From Alphaproteobacteria bacterium (GTDB taxonomy: Bacteria; Pseudomonadota; Alphaproteobacteria; Rickettsiales; UBA3002): 40,970 nt of DNA. Position numbers and translations under genes: made by a program. Positions 16,474 to 23,455 of the stretch are shown one piece after another (within the stretch, counting starts at the first letter, position 1; each line of letters opens with the position of its first letter). Under the pieces are notes generated by a model. It saw nothing but the letters and a program-made list of their open reading frames with translations, had not been told where the DNA came from and did not search any database. The stretch is from contig JALHRI010000005.1 of NCBI GenBank assembly GCA_022841525.1, positions 1 through 40,970 of the forward strand, given 5' to 3'.

Positions 16474-17574
16474 ATGGGCTTTAATTGCGGGATTGTTGGG
16501 CTGCCAAATGTGGGAAAATCTACCCTGTTTAACGCGCTGCTCTCGCAGCAGGCGGCGGAAGCGGCGAATTATCCGTTCTGCACGATTGAGCCCAACGTAG
16601 GCCGCGTCGCCATCCCCGATGAGCGGCTGCACAAACTTGCCGCCATTGCCAAATCGGCCACGATTATTCCCAATCAGCTGGAGTTTGTGGACATTGCAGG
16701 GCTGGTACGTGGTGCCAGCAAAGGCGAGGGGCTGGGCAACCAGTTCTTAAGCCATATCCGCGAGGTGGATGCGATTATCTACGTGCTGCGCTGTTTTGAA
16801 GATGGCGACATTACGCACGTGGAAGGCAGTATCGACCCGCTGCGCGATGCGGATATCATCGAGATGGAACTGATGATCGCAGATTTGGAAAGTTTGGAAA
16901 AACGCGAAGCCGGCATGCAGAAAAAAGCCAAAGGCGGGGATAAGGAAGCAGTCGCGACGCTTGGCCTGATGGAAAAAATTCTACCCTTCCTGCGCGAGGG
17001 TAAGCCGGCACGCAGCTACCAGGCGGCGGACCGCGAAGAACAAAAACGCATCCGCGCGCTACAACTGCTCACCAGTAAGCCGGTGATGTATGTGCTCAAT
17101 GTCGAGGAATCATGCGCCGCTTCCGGCAATGCACTCTCTGCCAAAGCAGCGGCGATGGCCGCCGCCAAGGGCGTGCCCTCGGTGGTGGTGTCGGCGAAAA
17201 TTGAGGCGGAAATGGCCGGCCTGAGCGAAGAAGAAAAGGCCGAATTTCTGGCCGATTTGGGCTTAAAAGAAACTGGCCTCAATGCCATTACGCGTGCTGG
17301 AAGCACGCTGCTTGGACTACTAAATTTCTTCACCGTCGGCCCTAAAGAAGCCCGCGCCTGGCACGTGCGCGACGGCGCCTGCGCCCCCGAAGCCGCCGGC
17401 GTGATTCATACCGATTTTGAAAAAGGCTTTATCCGCGCGGAAACTATTGCGTTTGCGGATTACGTCGCGCTCGGCGGAGAAGCCGGCGCCAAAGAAGCGG
17501 GCAAGTTGCGGCTCGAGGGCAAAGACTACGCGGTAAAAGACGGTGACGTCTTTCACTTCCGCTTTAATGTGTAG
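16474..17574 (+). CDS. ychF: Redox-regulated ATPase YchF (Obg-like ATPase)
   Basis: A 366-residue P-loop protein of the Obg/OLA1 family that binds the ribosome and prefers ATP over GTP. G1 is GIVGLPNVGKSTLFNAL (residues 6-22), G3 is DIAGLVRGASKGEGLGNQFL, and the base-specificity motif is NVEE in VMYVLNVEESC in place of the NKxD of GTPases, which is the hallmark of YchF. A coiled-coil insert (about 130-165) and the C-terminal TGS domain (about 280-366), ending DGDVFHFRFNV, are present. ATG 16474 follows AAAGGA; the GTG at 16429 is rejected. YchF often lies next to pth in proteobacteria; here one unknown gene separates them. Confidence 0.93.
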   Translation: MGFNCGIVGLPNVGKSTLFNALLSQQAAEAANYPFCTIEPNVGRVAIPDERLHKLAAIAKSATIIPNQLEFVDIAGLVRGASKGEGLGNQFLSHIREVDAIIYVLRCFEDGDITHVEGSIDPLRDADIIEMELMIADLESLEKREAGMQKKAKGGDKEAVATLGLMEKILPFLREGKPARSYQAADREEQKRIRALQLLTSKPVMYVLNVEESCAASGNALSAKAAAMAAAKGVPSVVVSAKIEAEMAGLSEEEKAEFLADLGLKETGLNAITRAGSTLLGLLNFFTVGPKEARAWHVRDGACAPEAAGVIHTDFEKGFIRAETIAFADYVALGGEAGAKEAGKLRLEGKDYAVKDGDVFHFRFNV

Positions 17575-17589
17575 GCTAGCACGCTGCGA

Positions 17590-17895
17590 TTAATGAATGT
17601 CGCGCAGCGAGCTTTGCTGCAGCAGCCTTAGCGTTTCTTGTTTCTGCCCCTCATCCATGCCGCGAATGACATCAAGGAAACTGAAAAGCTCAAGTATTTC
17701 CTGTTCGCCCATCACGTCAGGGGCATGCTCGCTCATATCTTGCGTGTGTGCATCCGCAATGATTTGCATGATGGAGCGGCGCAACTGCGCGCTGACAGAT
17801 TCCAGCCCGCAACGAAACGATTCTTCAGAAAGATAAAACAGTCCGGAAATAATGGATTGTAGGTCGCGTAATTGCTGGTTGCCTGGCGTTCTCAT
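17590..17895 (-). CDS. Small protein coupled to luxI
   Basis: A 101-residue, acidic, largely helical protein that I do not recognise, with stretches such as LQSIISGLFYLSEESFRCGL and EILELFSFLDVIRGMDEGQK. Its ATG overlaps the luxI stop as ATGA, so the two are translated together, and it is the last gene of the quorum-sensing unit. There are no membrane segments and no known DNA-binding motif. Genes of unknown role do occur next to luxI in alphaproteobacteria, sometimes modulating LuxR, so a regulatory partner is a reasonable guess only. It converges with ychF, with 15 bases between the stops. Confidence 0.7.
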   Translation of the reverse strand: MRTPGNQQLRDLQSIISGLFYLSEESFRCGLESVSAQLRRSIMQIIADAHTQDMSEHAPDVMGEQEILELFSFLDVIRGMDEGQKQETLRLLQQSSLRDIH

Positions 17896-18524
17896 GCGCT
17901 GCGTCTTTCTTGCGTCTCAGGGTAATGAAGTATTCGTTTATGTATGCCGGTAACCTCACGGATACTGCGCACAATTTCTGGTGTAATATTGAGGCGTGCG
18001 GCAAGCGCATCTTTGCCATCAGGTACGGTGTGTACTTCGCCCAGCGGTGCAATGGGCCAACCATTTTTGGTAAATAAATTGCGCCAGTAAACCGGGTGCA
18101 TCACGCCGATAATCGCTTCGCATCCATGATCGAGCGCATATTCCAGATACCCTACGACCAGCTCTTTCTGCACCTGTTTTCGCACATCCGTGGGCAGTGT
18201 ATGATCGACACAAAAGCGACTGCCTTCCAGCACGGTGTCAGATATCGGCAACTCCCCCTCTACCAGATGCGAAAACACATCGCGCAGCATGTAGGGAAGA
18301 GTGGTGGGGTAAAGGCGCGCGGTGCCGCGGGCAATGCCTTGCTTGTCGCACCAGACAATGTACACCGATGCCAGATTATCGTAGCCATCATATTCGAGCT
18401 GGCGGATGGTGGGCACTTCCCACGACTGACGCTCAATCACGGCCTGATAACGCAAGCGGTGCTGCGAGACGAGCAAGTTGCTCGGTAAGTAGTAATTATT
18501 TTCCTGTGTCACGCAATAGAGCAT
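17892..18524 (-). CDS. Acyl-homoserine-lactone synthase (LuxI family)
   Basis: A 210-residue autoinducer synthase that would make an N-acyl-homoserine lactone from S-adenosylmethionine and an acyl carrier. The family residues are seen: Arg and Phe/Tyr in HRLRYQAVIERQSWEV with the conserved Trp, the acidic residues in EYDGYDNLASVY, Arg in GTARLYPTTLPYML, and the Glu-x-SRF core in VLEGSRFCVDHTL (about residue 101). The acyl chain made cannot be judged by eye. It lies 40 bases downstream of luxR on the same strand and overlaps the small gene after it. No lux box is evident in the 40-base gap, so it probably depends on the upstream promoter. Confidence 0.88.
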   Translation of the reverse strand: MLYCVTQENNYYLPSNLLVSQHRLRYQAVIERQSWEVPTIRQLEYDGYDNLASVYIVWCDKQGIARGTARLYPTTLPYMLRDVFSHLVEGELPISDTVLEGSRFCVDHTLPTDVRKQVQKELVVGYLEYALDHGCEAIIGVMHPVYWRNLFTKNGWPIAPLGEVHTVPDGKDALAARLNITPEIVRSIREVTGIHKRILHYPETQERRSA

Positions 18525-18564
18525 GACGAAAGTGATAGCGTATTGCGCGGGGCATGTGACCTAC

Positions 18565-19338
18565 CTACCCGGGGGGGGAGGCTGGTAAGCGTAGCTGGTA
18601 CGGATTGATCAACCCTAAGCGGAAGGCTTTGAGCACTGCCATGGTTCGATCAGATACACCGAGCTTTTGAAAAATATTGCGCTTATGGAATTTTACCGTC
18701 TCGCTGCTAATCTTCAAAATATCGGCGATGTCGGTTTCTGATTTGCCTTCAGCGCACCAACACAGCACTTCGGTTTCGCGCTCGGAAAGGGTTATATCGC
18801 GGCTGCGCGTCTGCATCTGCAGCCGTTTGGCTTCCAGTTCGCAGTAACGATAATGAAAATGCGTCGTAATCGCTCGCAGCATGTGCAGGGTTTTGGCGTT
18901 GGCATCCACCCCGCCATCGCTGCTGGCCAGGCCAACGCCGGCCGCTTCATTCAACCCGCCAAATACGGTAATGCACGCGCCATCGCTGAGTCCGGCTTCG
19001 GCGCCTTCTTGCATAAAGCGGTGTTGTGCCGGCGTCCAGCCATCGCGCGCCATAATTTCAGACCAGAAAAACGGCGACGTGCTGCCCGCGGCCACCCGGA
19101 TGACCGGATCAATCTTTTCAAACGATTCCTGACGGTAATGCGCCATCCAGTCTTCGGGATAATTGCTCATCACCCCGTGCAAGGCCGATTTCTGGATGGA
19201 AGGGTGATCGGTAATCAAGGTATAGACCACGCGGTCATAGCCGTAATCGCCGGTGGCCTGCTGATAGGCTAAAAATAGTTCTTCATGCGTTTCCAGCGCT
19301 AGCGTGGCTTCGACGAATTCCTCAAAACTCTGTGCCAT
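18565..19338 (-). CDS. LuxR-family quorum-sensing regulator
   Basis: A 257-residue transcription factor. The N-terminal autoinducer-binding domain (about 15-165) carries family landmarks: YDRVVYTLITDHP, NYPEDWMAHYRQESFEKIDPV with the Trp, Tyr and Asp of the ligand pocket, and SPFFWSEIM. The C-terminal LuxR helix-turn-helix (about 182-245) reads LSERETEVLCWCAEGKSETD, then IADILKISSETVKFHKRNIF. Its start overlaps the preceding XRE gene by 17 bases. The last codons run through a homopolymer (eight C on the coding strand, G at 18571-18578 on +), so slippage there would change the C-terminal end. It very likely senses the product of the adjacent luxI. Confidence 0.9.
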   Translation of the reverse strand: MAQSFEEFVEATLALETHEELFLAYQQATGDYGYDRVVYTLITDHPSIQKSALHGVMSNYPEDWMAHYRQESFEKIDPVIRVAAGSTSPFFWSEIMARDGWTPAQHRFMQEGAEAGLSDGACITVFGGLNEAAGVGLASSDGGVDANAKTLHMLRAITTHFHYRYCELEAKRLQMQTRSRDITLSERETEVLCWCAEGKSETDIADILKISSETVKFHKRNIFQKLGVSDRTMAVLKAFRLGLINPYQLRLPASPPG

Positions 19339-19699
19339 TTTTTGCCTCCATTTGGCTCTGGAGAAGTTGGAAAATAGCCTTGCGTAACGCCGGGGGCGCT
19401 TTTAAAAACGCGGCAATCAACTTGGCATCGGCGGTGCTCATGCGAGGAAGTGTATTCTCCCCAGTGTAAGCGTCTGTCGAATCAAGTAGCAGGTGCGCCG
19501 GGATATCGAGCGCTTGGCGAATCTGGTTTAAGGTGTGCGCGCTGGTGCGATTGACGCCTTTTTCATATTTCTGCACCTGCTGAAACGAGACCTGAATGAT
19601 GCCACCCAAATCGGCTTGCGAAAGGCCCTTGAGCTTACGGTAATGACGAATAATCGAGCCTATCTGGCGATCATAGGCCTGCTGTGCGGGATCTTCCAT
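19322..19699 (-). CDS. XRE-family helix-turn-helix regulator
   Basis: A 125-residue regulator with a Cro/C1-type helix-turn-helix at about residues 14-68 (IGSIIRHYRKLKGLSQADLG, then GIIQVSFQQVQKYEKGVN) and a C-terminal helical tail ending SQMEAKNGTEF. ATG 19699 follows AGAGGG with eight bases between; the reading from 19807 would start in the promoter region and is rejected. Its 3' end overlaps the luxR start, so the three genes XRE, luxR and luxI plus the small gene form one coupled unit. A promoter with a 12-base palindrome lies just upstream (19731-19759), which makes self-regulation plausible. A XRE regulator heading a luxRI unit suggests an additional control over quorum sensing. Confidence 0.88.
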   Translation of the reverse strand: MEDPAQQAYDRQIGSIIRHYRKLKGLSQADLGGIIQVSFQQVQKYEKGVNRTSAHTLNQIRQALDIPAHLLLDSTDAYTGENTLPRMSTADAKLIAAFLKAPPALRKAIFQLLQSQMEAKNGTEF

Positions 19700-19730
19700 A
19701 GATTTAACCCTCTGATTGAAAGTCGAAAGC

Positions 19731-19759
19731 AATATACAATCTTTAATTGCATATGCAAA
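19731..19759 (-). promoter_or_regulatory. Promoter of the XRE-luxR-luxI unit with palindromic operator
   Basis: Read on the minus strand: -35 TTTGCA or TTGCAT (17 or 16 bases of spacing) and -10 TATATT (19731-19736), about 30 bases before the XRE start. A perfect palindrome TTGCATATGCAA (19747-19758) covers the -35 region and is a natural operator candidate for the XRE protein. Confidence 0.6.
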
Positions 19760-19779
19760 CACTAACCCCACATTTAGCC

Positions 19780-19911
19780 ATGAAACTACAGCATGGTAGC
19801 CTTGCACCGTGGCTTGTGCGCGCCGATATGGTGCTGCTCAACCGTATTGAGGCCAACGACAATAGCGATCAGCAAGAAGAAGAAACGTTAACATTGTTGA
19901 GCCTTTATTAA
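19780..19911 (+). CDS. Possible small protein divergent from the XRE gene
   Basis: An open frame of 43 codons, beginning MKLQHGSLAPWLVRADMVLL and ending in an acidic segment DNSDQQEEETLTLLSLY. Codons look like those of the neighbouring genes and a small hairpin (19926-19941) follows the stop. There is no convincing ribosome binding site and I do not recognise the protein, so it may be chance. It would be transcribed away from the XRE gene from the same intergenic region. Confidence 0.3.
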   Translation: MKLQHGSLAPWLVRADMVLLNRIEANDNSDQQEEETLTLLSLY

Positions 19912-19925
19912 AGCGCGCCTTGATA

Positions 19926-19941
19926 ACTCGCTTTTGCGAGT
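19926..19941. terminator. Small hairpin ACTCGC-TTTT-GCGAGT
   Basis: Six-base perfect stem with a TTTT loop, placed between the possible small gene at 19780 and the 151-base palindromic element. It has no U-run, so termination is uncertain. Confidence 0.3.
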
Positions 19942-19955
19942 AAGGATGGGCGATT

Positions 19956-20106
19956 CTATAGTCGTTTAGATTAAGAATTTCCTCTGCAGCGAAAATCGTT
20001 AGGTTCGAGAACCGCAGCGCAAGTGTACATTTTGGTACATGCGCAGTGGAAGCGCAGAACATAGCGATTTGCAGCCAGAGGAAATTCTTAAGGTAAATGA
20101 CTATAG
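19956..20106. repeat. 151-base palindromic (MITE-like) element
   Basis: The left arm (19956-19998) and the right arm (20065-20106) are near-complements; both ends read CTATAG and share TTAAGAATTTCCTCTG when read inward. The middle also folds (GCGCAAGTGTAC against GTACATGCGC). No transposase is encoded. The right end lies inside midA copy 2 and supplies its last codons (DYSHLP, stop), so the element has replaced the original 3' end of that gene. No clear target duplication was found. Confidence 0.75.
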
Positions 20107-21170
20107 TCTTCCCAGCCGACAATGGGTGCGTGGGAAGAAACGGCGAGCACCTTGAACAGCTCGCCCATCGCTTCTTTGGATGTTAGCCGCGCATAGCCTT
20201 CGGCGAGGTTTTTTTTCTGATCCTCATCGGCGCGGTGAAGCAGCATTTTCAGGCGCACATCCCCGCCCATATTGGTTAGAAATTCCGCCTGAGTGGCAAG
20301 CGGTGCGACGGCCAACCCTGCATCCGCCGCGATCGTTGCCAGGCTTAAAAAATCTACATGCGCGGTGATGTCGGCATCGCCCGGATCGCTGAGCACCGGG
20401 TGAAAGGCATGATTCTTTACCGCTTGCAGCGTGTCGTGATGTGCTTCACCCAGATACCCGTAATCAATCACGAGCAGCCCGCCGCCTTGCTCCGCCAGCC
20501 GTGTGGTGATGGTGCGCATGATTCGGCGCGCGCTCGGGTGCTGCTCCATCACCGTGCCGACGGGGATTTTCTGACCCGATTTTGCCAGCGATAAGCCCAC
20601 CGGCCCCAGCGTAAATTCCAGTGCGCCCTGCGCATTTAGAACAATTCGCCGCTCGGCGATGCCGCTATCTGTCATCACCATTTGTTTGATCGGCAGCGCA
20701 TCGAAAAACTCATTCGCAAGAAAGATGGCGGTGCCTTCGGGCACCTCGTCCACATCATCCAGCCACTCGATGCGCGGGTGCACATGGCGCAGCGCATGAT
20801 ATTGCGCATTAGCCAGCACCGGGCTGGTTTCGACCATATGCACCGTCAGGCTTTCGTGAAAGCCGGTTTGCTTGGCCGTGGCGCGCAGCGCATCGGCCAT
20901 CAGCGTGCCGCGGCCGGGGCCAAGCTCGACAAGCCGCAGCGGCGGACAGCCCATCTGTCGCCACATTTCTGCTGCCCATACGCCCAGCATTTCGCCAAAA
21001 ATCTGGCTGATTTCCGGCGCGGTCACAAAATCTCCGCGCGCGCCAAACGGGTCGGCCTTGCGGTAATAGCCGTGCTCGGGGTGGCTTAAACACAGCTCCA
21101 TATATTCCGCGACCGACAGGCTGCCTTGCTGAGCAATTTTATCGGTAATGGTCTTAAAAAGCGGACTCAT
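20088..21170 (-). CDS. MidA/NDUFAF7-type SAM-dependent methyltransferase, copy 2
   Basis: A 360-residue paralogue of the protein at 7031-8101, with long identical stretches (GSLSVAEYM, PEISQIFGEM, LRLVELGPGRGTLM, then the ALRATAKQ segment) and all visible motifs kept, so it is probably functional. The predicted role is the same: methylation linked to respiratory complex I assembly, by analogy with NDUFAF7. Its ATG overlaps the lgt stop as ATGA. Its natural downstream partner pgeF is missing here; instead the reading frame runs into the end of a 151-base palindromic element, which supplies the last residues DYSHLP. The upstream readings beyond 21170 lie inside lgt and are rejected. Confidence 0.87.
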   Translation of the reverse strand: MSPLFKTITDKIAQQGSLSVAEYMELCLSHPEHGYYRKADPFGARGDFVTAPEISQIFGEMLGVWAAEMWRQMGCPPLRLVELGPGRGTLMADALRATAKQTGFHESLTVHMVETSPVLANAQYHALRHVHPRIEWLDDVDEVPEGTAIFLANEFFDALPIKQMVMTDSGIAERRIVLNAQGALEFTLGPVGLSLAKSGQKIPVGTVMEQHPSARRIMRTITTRLAEQGGGLLVIDYGYLGEAHHDTLQAVKNHAFHPVLSDPGDADITAHVDFLSLATIAADAGLAVAPLATQAEFLTNMGGDVRLKMLLHRADEDQKKNLAEGYARLTSKEAMGELFKVLAVSSHAPIVGWEDYSHLP

Positions 21171-21967
21171 GCGGCATGTTTCCTGCTGCGCCACACCAAC
21201 CAGCTGCCCACGAACATCATCGGCACGCAGAGCAGTTGCCCCATAGAAAATTGCGCGACCACAAAACCCAGCTGCGCATCGGGCGTGCGGAAAAATTCCG
21301 CAGCAAAACGAAAACATCCGTAACCCATCACAAACGCGCCGCCCACGCGGCCTGCGTAGCGAAGCGCTCCCAAACGATGCACCAAAACCAGCAGCAACAT
21401 CCACAGCAGCAGCCCCTCACCCGCTGCCTGATAGAGTGTGCTGGGATGGCGGGCAAGATCATCGACTTCAGGGAAAATCATCGCAAACGGGCTGCTGCCT
21501 TCTACCGGTCTGCCGATCAGTTCGCCGTTGATGAAATTGGCAATCCGCCCGAAGAAAAGTCCCAGCGGTGTGACGATTGCCAGCCGGTCCATGATGCGCA
21601 GCCAGGGGAGCTGGTGTTTACGCGCGAAGAAATAAAACGAGGCCAGCACGCCGATAAATCCGCCATGAAACGCCATGCCGCCTTGCCACAGATAAAGCGC
21701 TTCGATGGGGTGCGTGAAATAATAGGCGGGCTGGTAGAACATCACATATCCCAGCCGCCCGCCCGCAATAATGCCCAGCACCGCGTAGGTGATCAGATCA
21801 TCGAGCGCCTGGGGCGTGAAGAAGGGTGTTTTCTGAGACCGATTCAGCCATCTCAAATACACAAAGCCCAGCACAATCCCTGCGATATAGGCCAGCGCGT
21901 ACCAGCGAATCGCAAGCGGTCCAAGTTGCAGGGCTACCGGGTCAATTGGGGGAAATATCATCGCCAT
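21167..21967 (-). CDS. lgt: Prolipoprotein diacylglyceryl transferase
   Basis: A 266-residue inner membrane enzyme that transfers diacylglycerol to the lipobox cysteine of prolipoproteins, the first step of lipoprotein maturation; LptE in this window is a predicted substrate. Seven hydrophobic segments can be traced. Signature motifs are WYALAYIAGIVLG, QGGMAFHGGFIGV with the essential His, and the Lgt signature GLFFGRIANFINGELIGRP. ATG 21967 has AGGG upstream at about seven bases; a TTG at 21973 and ATG 21961 are alternatives. It overlaps midA copy 2 by four bases. A diverged duplicate of its last 23 codons survives at about 6960-7034. Confidence 0.92.
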   Translation of the reverse strand: MAMIFPPIDPVALQLGPLAIRWYALAYIAGIVLGFVYLRWLNRSQKTPFFTPQALDDLITYAVLGIIAGGRLGYVMFYQPAYYFTHPIEALYLWQGGMAFHGGFIGVLASFYFFARKHQLPWLRIMDRLAIVTPLGLFFGRIANFINGELIGRPVEGSSPFAMIFPEVDDLARHPSTLYQAAGEGLLLWMLLLVLVHRLGALRYAGRVGGAFVMGYGCFRFAAEFFRTPDAQLGFVVAQFSMGQLLCVPMMFVGSWLVWRSRKHAA

Positions 21968-21995
21968 AAGCAAGCCCTAGCAGCGCGCGGCGCGA

Positions 21996-22031
21996 ATAAA
22001 AACAAAAAGCGCCCGGGTTTCCCCAGACGCT
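21996..22031 (-). terminator. Rho-independent terminator of the phasin gene
   Basis: On the minus strand AGCGTCTGGG and CCCGGGCGCT pair over ten positions (two G-T pairs) with a GAAA loop and are followed by TTTTTGTTTTT. It lies 28 bases past the phasin stop codon. Confidence 0.85.
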
Positions 22032-22058
22032 TGATGTGTGCGAAAACTGCGCGCTTAC

Positions 22059-22541
22059 TTAAGCGGCTTTTTTCTTGGGTGAAGTGCTGCTCGAACGGGT
22101 CAGTTCTTCGAGTTGCTCTGCAGCGCGGCGGTTGAACACATCGAAGAGCTCAAAGCCCGACTTGGTCACCATTTCGGAAACTTCGCGCATGTTATTGAGC
22201 GAGCTTTCCATGACGGCGCGTGCCAGTTCGATCTGCTTACCGGTATTGATTTCCGGCGAGCCATTGACCAGCATGTCTTTGCCGCTTTTGAGCATTTTTT
22301 CTACATGGGTGCGTGCCAGTTCGGCCTGACGACGCGCAATCGCCTGCGCATTTTCAACCACGGTTTGACCAGCTTCGGTCACCGCTTCTAAATTGCGACG
22401 CGACGCGTTCATAGCGCCCGATACATCAAACTGAGGGGTTTTGAAATCCGCAAACATTTTGGTCATGTCTGCAAAGGGGTTTTGAGCAGCTTGCGGGAAG
22501 TACTGCGTAAATGCCGCAAACGGGTTTTGGTTGGTTGCCAT
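22059..22541 (-). CDS. Phasin family protein
   Basis: A 160-residue phasin, the small amphipathic protein that coats polyhydroxyalkanoate granules and controls their size. The N-terminus is Asn/Phe/Ala-rich (NQNPFAAFTQYFPQAAQ), the core from about residue 38 to 140 is a continuous amphipathic helix region (ASRRNLEAVTEAGQTVVENA, then QAIARRQAEL), and the tail is TRSSSTSPKKKAA, as in other alphaproteobacterial phasins. AGGAGA lies just upstream of ATG 22541. It is a single-gene unit: a strong sigma-70-type promoter (22592-22620) precedes it and a clear terminator (21996-22031) follows, suggesting high expression. PHA synthase genes are not in the window. Confidence 0.85.
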   Translation of the reverse strand: MATNQNPFAAFTQYFPQAAQNPFADMTKMFADFKTPQFDVSGAMNASRRNLEAVTEAGQTVVENAQAIARRQAELARTHVEKMLKSGKDMLVNGSPEINTGKQIELARAVMESSLNNMREVSEMVTKSGFELFDVFNRRAAEQLEELTRSSSTSPKKKAA

Positions 22542-22591
22542 AATGTTCTCCTGTTACTGGCGCCAGACGTTATTCGTCTTTGCTGCAGCGC

Positions 22592-22620
22592 AATATAGGG
22601 GGCAGGCGCCCACTTGTCAA
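22592..22620 (-). promoter_or_regulatory. Sigma-70 type promoter of the phasin gene
   Basis: On the minus strand TTGACA (22615-22620), 17 bases of spacing, then TATATT (22592-22597), about 50 bases before the start codon. The -35 box is inside a palindrome CACTTGTCAAGTG (22611-22623), a possible operator. Confidence 0.7.
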
Positions 22621-22645
22621 GTGAGTTTTTTGCACTGCACAAAAT

Positions 22646-23455
22646 TTATTCTGCCAGCTCCCGGCTGCGCTGAGCGTTGGCTATCGCGGCCTTCGCCACT
22701 AGCTCTATCAGTGCGTTGTCCAGCACGTTGCGTGCCGCCTCGGTCGTGCCTGCGGGGCTGGTCACCGCATCCGCCAGGCTTAAAAAATCCTGACCCGTTT
22801 GCTCTGCGAGCGTTAGCGATCCGGCAAGTGTCGCGCGCACCAGATCCGCCGCCTGCGAGGGGTCAATCCCAAGACGTAACGCCGCCTCTTTGAGCGCGTG
22901 CATAAACATATACACGTAGGCCGGCCCCGAACCACTAATCGCGGTGATGGCGTGCAAATCATCTTCCTTGCGGCACGGATAAATCATGCCCAGGGGAGAG
23001 AGCATCTGGGTGAGCAGATCGCTCTGCGCCGCCTTCAGCTCTGGAGCGAACAGACCGCACACGCCCTGACCGGTGGCGACTGGCGTATTGGGCATCACCC
23101 GTGCATAGTGATGCTGCGCGCCCAGCGCCTGAAGCTTCGCAAGCGGTATGCCCGCCATGATCGAGCAGATAAGGATGCCGCGCCCGCGGATCGCATGGTG
23201 TATGGCTTCTATTTGCGCATGAAATTGCTGCGGCTTAATCGCAAGCCAGAGCATATCTGGCACAGATGGCAGCTGATCCGCCGCAGAAAATGTCTGAATT
23301 CCCAGAGCCTGCAGCCGGCTTCGATTGGCCTCACCGATTTCGATCGCCATCAGCCTCGCTGGTGGCAAGCCTGCATCCAGCCAGCGGCGAATCATCGCAA
23401 GCCCCATGCGGCCAGCGCCCATCACGGCGTGTGTTGCGGTGATGTGTGCCAGCAT
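22646..23455 (-). CDS. proC: Pyrroline-5-carboxylate reductase
   Basis: A 269-residue NAD(P)H-dependent enzyme completing proline synthesis from pyrroline-5-carboxylate. The N-terminal Rossmann motif is VMGAGRMGLAMIRRWL (about residues 11-26), then LAIKPQQF, ARVMPNTPVATGQGV, and the C-terminal dimer domain with the ProC signature around AITAISGSGPAYVYMFMHAL and DAVTSPAGTTEAA. It works in the opposite direction to PutA in the same window. ATG 23455 shares its A with the stop codon of the Tim44-like gene, so the two are coupled; the longer reading from 23515 lies inside that gene. No separate promoter is seen. Confidence 0.92.
   Translation of the reverse strand: MLAHITATHAVMGAGRMGLAMIRRWLDAGLPPARLMAIEIGEANRSRLQALGIQTFSAADQLPSVPDMLWLAIKPQQFHAQIEAIHHAIRGRGILICSIMAGIPLAKLQALGAQHHYARVMPNTPVATGQGVCGLFAPELKAAQSDLLTQMLSPLGMIYPCRKEDDLHAITAISGSGPAYVYMFMHALKEAALRLGIDPSQAADLVRATLAGSLTLAEQTGQDFLSLADAVTSPAGTTEAARNVLDNALIELVAKAAIANAQRSRELAE

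Noticed and set aside
20088-21404. Longer N-terminus for midA copy 2 (438 residues)
   Set aside because: The extra residues are a shadow of lgt; the paralogue at 7031 and the ATGA overlap fix the start at 21170.
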